Shown here: positions 61,183-64,000 of the stretch, piece by piece
Numbering within the stretch: the stretch's first letter is position 1
Layout: every line of letters starts with the position of its first letter
From: JBCDBD01 sp039184335
GTDB lineage: Bacteria; Bacteroidota; Bacteroidia; Flavobacteriales; Flavobacteriaceae
NCBI GenBank assembly: GCA_039184335.1
Contig: JBCDBD010000003.1
Location: 1 to 64,000 of the forward strand
Direction: 5' to 3'
Length of the DNA: 64,000 nucleotides
The notes under the pieces: generated by a model
What the model was told of the DNA's origin: nothing
Seen by the model: only the letters and a program-made list of their open reading frames with translations
Database searches by the model: none
Translations under genes and position numbers: made by a program

Positions 61183-62733
61183 TTAGTTGAAGGCCACTTT
61201 GACCAGTTGTTTTTTCGAACCCCTTTTGGCATAAAAGAGCAATTCATCATCTTGTGGATCCATAAATGGTTTAGAGACCATTAGAGGTAGACGGGCTTCT
61301 TGGGCATCAATGATACGCTCAAAATCCATTTTCCCGTCCTCATCCAAAGCAATCAAAAATACGTTTCGGTTGCCACTTAGGCCTTGCTTAAAAATCAACC
61401 GCTCATTATTGATCAACTGCGGATTGTCTGCTGCTGTACAAATAAAGAAGTACGTCTTACCGTCTTTACAATATGAGGAATAGGAAGCGTAGGCCCCGTC
61501 ACCTTGTGTCACCTCGGCCTTGTTGATGTTTCGGGCCCACTTCATGGACCCATCAGCGTCCAATTTCGCACTGACAATATCGTTATGATGGTAGCGATCT
61601 ACATTAACCCGTTGGCCTGCTCCTGTACGGTGCATGGAACTTGTTACAAAATACTCTTCTGCATTATAGAAAATCTCTTCCTTATCGTTTATCTCGACAC
61701 CTTTGAACACCAGGTTCTTGATAATCTTATCTTCTTCCCGGCCAAATTTGTCATCCATAAACTGCTTTGAAAATGGACTGTATTTTTTTGTATTGATGTC
61801 CAGTGAAATAGGACTGAGTTTAAAATAAGCCAAGCCATTGTAGCGATTGTCTTTTCTATCTGCATAGAACCCCACGCAGAACAACTTATCGTTTTTCAGT
61901 ACAGGATATAGGGCTTCTGGGTACTTCTCTGGATCATCAAAGGACTGTGTCTTTGAAGTGTTCCCTGAAATCTTGATCAATTCATACTGAAACTTTCGTT
62001 CATCGATTTTGAACCGCTTCTTTTTAAAATAGGCCTTACCAACAATATAGGCTTCATTCAGGTTGCTCGAAAATGCTACATTTTCAAAGGCATAGTTTTT
62101 TTCTTCGACCTCATCTGAAAAATCATATTCCCATTTCTTTTGCAAACCAGTATCGAATAAATGAATGGTATGTTTGCTCTGTTTTCCTTTTTTGTGGTGG
62201 GTACTTATGACAAATCCCGTTTTCGCCTTGTCGAAAAGTACCGTGGTGGTAAATCCATTTGAAAAGTTCCGGTTATAATAATTTTTCCCCAATGCACCAC
62301 TGACTGCCTTTGCATTAATCGACAATAGTTTTTGGGGCTTAAAGCCATAATTCGTAAGCGAACTGGTATGCGCCCAGTATTCATAGGTCTCTCGTTCAAA
62401 GTCATAGTCTAAAAACAAGAGGTGCAATTGGCCATTTTTCAAAAAACCATCCACAAACTGTTTGTCCTTCAGTTTGTAATTATATTCTGAAATTAGTTGA
62501 AGTTGGCTATCATAATGTTCTATGAAATAACCTTTTGGCTTTAAAATAAGACCTTGAAAGTATGTCCTCACCAAAACATAGCCCCCAGAACCGTCATCTG
62601 CAATTGTCAATAGGTTCGAATAGCGGTACCGATCATTTAACTTCTCGCCAAAATCATAGGTGACCGGCATTTTTTGGGCATGGACATATACCCCAATCAA
62701 AAAAAATAGACCAAGTAGTATTTTTTGTTTCAT
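61183..62733 (-). CDS. exported protein of unknown function
   Basis: 516 aa with a signal peptide (MKQKILLGLFFLIGVYVHAQ). No recognised family. The body is beta-rich, with repeats of W/Y/F-rich segments separated by turns (HYDSQLQLISEYNYKLKD near 48, YEYWAHTSSLTNYG near 115), which suggests a beta-propeller-like fold. Common length and context in flavobacteria, often of unknown role. It lies 25 bp downstream of the enoyl-CoA hydratase gene and may be cotranscribed. Confidence 0.7.
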   Translation of the reverse strand: MKQKILLGLFFLIGVYVHAQKMPVTYDFGEKLNDRYRYSNLLTIADDGSGGYVLVRTYFQGLILKPKGYFIEHYDSQLQLISEYNYKLKDKQFVDGFLKNGQLHLLFLDYDFERETYEYWAHTSSLTNYGFKPQKLLSINAKAVSGALGKNYYNRNFSNGFTTTVLFDKAKTGFVISTHHKKGKQSKHTIHLFDTGLQKKWEYDFSDEVEEKNYAFENVAFSSNLNEAYIVGKAYFKKKRFKIDERKFQYELIKISGNTSKTQSFDDPEKYPEALYPVLKNDKLFCVGFYADRKDNRYNGLAYFKLSPISLDINTKKYSPFSKQFMDDKFGREEDKIIKNLVFKGVEINDKEEIFYNAEEYFVTSSMHRTGAGQRVNVDRYHHNDIVSAKLDADGSMKWARNINKAEVTQGDGAYASYSSYCKDGKTYFFICTAADNPQLINNERLIFKQGLSGNRNVFLIALDEDGKMDFERIIDAQEARLPLMVSKPFMDPQDDELLFYAKRGSKKQLVKVAFN

Positions 62734-62758
62734 CTAAAGCAGGTTTGGCTGCACCTGA

Positions 62759-63541
62759 CTATGTTCCAGGAAAGTTGGCTTTTCGTTTTTGCAAAAAGGC
62801 TGAAGTGCCCTCCTTAAAATCATCGGTGCCAAAACAGCTGCCAAAAGCCTCAATTTCCACCGCATACCCATTTACATCATGTTTATAACCCGCATTTACC
62901 GCTTTTATTGCATACTTTATGGCAACTGGGGAATTATTCGATATCCTGCTGGCCAATTTCGTGCAGAAATCCAACAAGGAACCCTGTTCGACCACATGGT
63001 TTACCAATCCGTAATCCATTGCTGTTTGAGCATTGATCATGCCTGCAGTCATGATCAATTCCATGGCCCTTCCCTTACCTACCAATTGGGGTAAGCGCTG
63101 TGTACCCCCATAACCAGGTATGACTCCTAAAGAGACTTCGGGCAGCCCCATTTTTGCATTGGAACTTGCCACCCGAAAATGGCAGGCCATGGCAAGCTCT
63201 AGGCCGCCCCCTAAAGCAAAGCCGTTCACCGCCGCAATAACAGGGGTTGCCAATTGTTCAACCAGATCAAATAGCTGTTCTTGGCCAATCGCTGAAAGTT
63301 CTTCGCCCTGTGCTTCCGTAAAATCAGCAAATTCTGAAATATCCGCTCCGGCCACAAAAGCTTTTTCTCCGCTACCCATCAAGATAATCACCTTGGTCTT
63401 TACCTCTTCGTCCAACTCCTTAAATGCCGTATGCAGTTCAAGAATGGTCTGCCTGTTCAGCGCATTCAATTTTTTGGGGCGATCAATGGTGATGATGGCA
63501 AGGGCACCTTCTTCTTCAATGTAAATATTCTCGTAATCCAT
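62759..63541 (-). CDS. enoyl-CoA hydratase/isomerase family protein
   Basis: 260 aa, crotonase fold. Oxyanion-hole motif FVAGADISEFADF near 61-73 and GGLELAMACHFRVAS near 113-127; catalytic-region glutamate in MGLPEVSLGVIPGYGGTQRL near 131-150. Hydrates short-chain enoyl-CoA in fatty-acid or amino-acid degradation. The sensor kinase gene upstream ends 10 bp before this start, so they may be one operon. Confidence 0.9.
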   Translation of the reverse strand: MDYENIYIEEEGALAIITIDRPKKLNALNRQTILELHTAFKELDEEVKTKVIILMGSGEKAFVAGADISEFADFTEAQGEELSAIGQEQLFDLVEQLATPVIAAVNGFALGGGLELAMACHFRVASSNAKMGLPEVSLGVIPGYGGTQRLPQLVGKGRAMELIMTAGMINAQTAMDYGLVNHVVEQGSLLDFCTKLASRISNNSPVAIKYAIKAVNAGYKHDVNGYAVEIEAFGSCFGTDDFKEGTSAFLQKRKANFPGT

Positions 63542-63551
63542 AGTACATATG

Positions 63552-64000
63552 TTATTCTTTTGGAAATTTAACGGTAAAGACAGTACCCTTGCCTACTTGT
63601 GAGGTGAAATTAATGGTTCCATTATAATTCTCCACGATATTTTTGACCATGCCCAACCCAAGTCCCATTCCACTGGATTTGGTCGTAAATCGTGGTTCAA
63701 ATATCTTTTCCTTGAAACCATCGGCAATACCGATACCATTGTCGGCCACAGCTATTTTGACCATATTGCCCTCAGAGGCCACTGTGACCAAAATTTTTGG
63801 GGAATCGGTCTCGGGTAACGCCTGGATCGCATTCTTGACCAAATTCGTGACCACGCGAATCAACTGTGTGCGGTCTAATTTGGCAACAATCGCATCTTCA
63901 TCTGCAATAAAATGGATGTACTTCTCCGTAAAAATATCCAACGCGAGCTTTACAATCTTGACCACATTCAACGTCTCTTTCTGTTGGGCGGGCATTTGGG
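63552..64000 (-). CDS. sensor histidine kinase, C-terminal part (cut by the window end)
   Basis: Only the last 149 or so residues are present. The ATP-binding domain shows the N box NLVKNAIQALPE, G1 box DNGIGIADG, F box FEPRFTTKSSGMGLGLGMV with the G2 glycines, and the final GTVFTVKF. No phospho-acceptor region is visible, since it lies beyond 64000. The style matches NtrY/PAS-linked kinases but the true N-terminus is unknown. Confidence 0.85.
   Translation of the reverse strand, partial: QMPAQQKETLNVVKIVKLALDIFTEKYIHFIADEDAIVAKLDRTQLIRVVTNLVKNAIQALPETDSPKILVTVASEGNMVKIAVADNGIGIADGFKEKIFEPRFTTKSSGMGLGLGMVKNIVENYNGTINFTSQVGKGTVFTVKFPKE

Noticed and set aside
1..64000. tRNA genes, rRNA genes, CRISPR arrays, prophage
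   Set aside because: Looked for cloverleaf 3' ends, regular repeat-spacer arrays and phage structural genes; none was seen, though a covariance search was not run.

Overview
The window looks like chromosomal DNA from a marine-type member of the Flavobacteriaceae (Bacteroidota); the genus cannot be fixed from sequence alone. Reasons: AT-rich intergenic DNA, almost no Shine-Dalgarno sites, Bacteroidota-type -7 boxes (TAnnTTTG) before several genes, and gene content typical of the group (DUF1080 proteins, GMC plus gluconate-dehydrogenase-subunit-3 pairs, ATP-cone NrdB, LytTR regulators paired with TPR histidine kinases).

Layout. 0-13.2 kb is housekeeping: aspS, a ClC channel with a small membrane partner, a cold-shock protein, tadA and dxs back to back, dgt, a PiT phosphate permease with a long cytoplasmic tail, a DUF6503-like exported protein, and a yicC-gmk-nadD operon. 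13.3-22.9 kb is a carbohydrate locus: two DUF1080 (3-keto-disaccharide hydrolase) proteins, two TIM-barrel sugar isomerases, a Gfo/Idh/MocA oxidoreductase, an NHS-type MFS permease, and a divergent GMC dehydrogenase with its Tat-exported small subunit. The genes fit an oxidise-cleave-import route for glycosides (inference), and a perfect 16-bp palindrome sits in the divergent promoter region. 23-26.7 kb holds the canonical class Ia ribonucleotide reductase (nrdB-nrdA). Upstream of it, on the minus strand, is a rod-shaped structured RNA gene with a strong terminator that resembles 6S RNA. 27.5-39.5 kb is core: LytTR/kinase pair, MarC, S41 protease, dCMP-deaminase family, HupE-like protein, TerB-DnaJ, bacilliredoxin, SDR, acyltransferase, HD hydrolase and a Tat-exported oxidoreductase.

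39.5-56 kb is accessory. Every gene from 39.57 to 54.26 kb points the same way apart from one minus-strand transposase relic. Several genes are single units flanked by hairpin-rich spacers with GCCAAC/GTTGGC-like ends, reminiscent of integron-type cassettes without a visible integrase. Broken genes, an IS982-family element with two frameshifts and intact inverted repeats, and an IS4/DUF4372 transposase relic show turnover. Intact cargo includes a GH26-like enzyme, VOC, RidA, SRPBCC and cupin proteins, a Crp-like regulator followed by FMN reductase/DoxX/SDR, two serine hydrolases, GH16 and an esterase. An ECF42-type sigma factor with its DGPF/YCII partner closes the region.

56.8-59.9 kb carries a second class I ribonucleotide reductase in which the ATP-cone sits on the radical-generating subunit (NrdB) and is absent from NrdA. 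The arrangement is known from Leeuwenhoekiella and related flavobacteria. 60-64 kb returns to core genes: a PA0069-type radical SAM protein, an exported protein of unknown function, enoyl-CoA hydratase, and the C-terminal end of a sensor histidine kinase cut by the window edge.

No tRNA, rRNA, CRISPR array or phage module was recognised.
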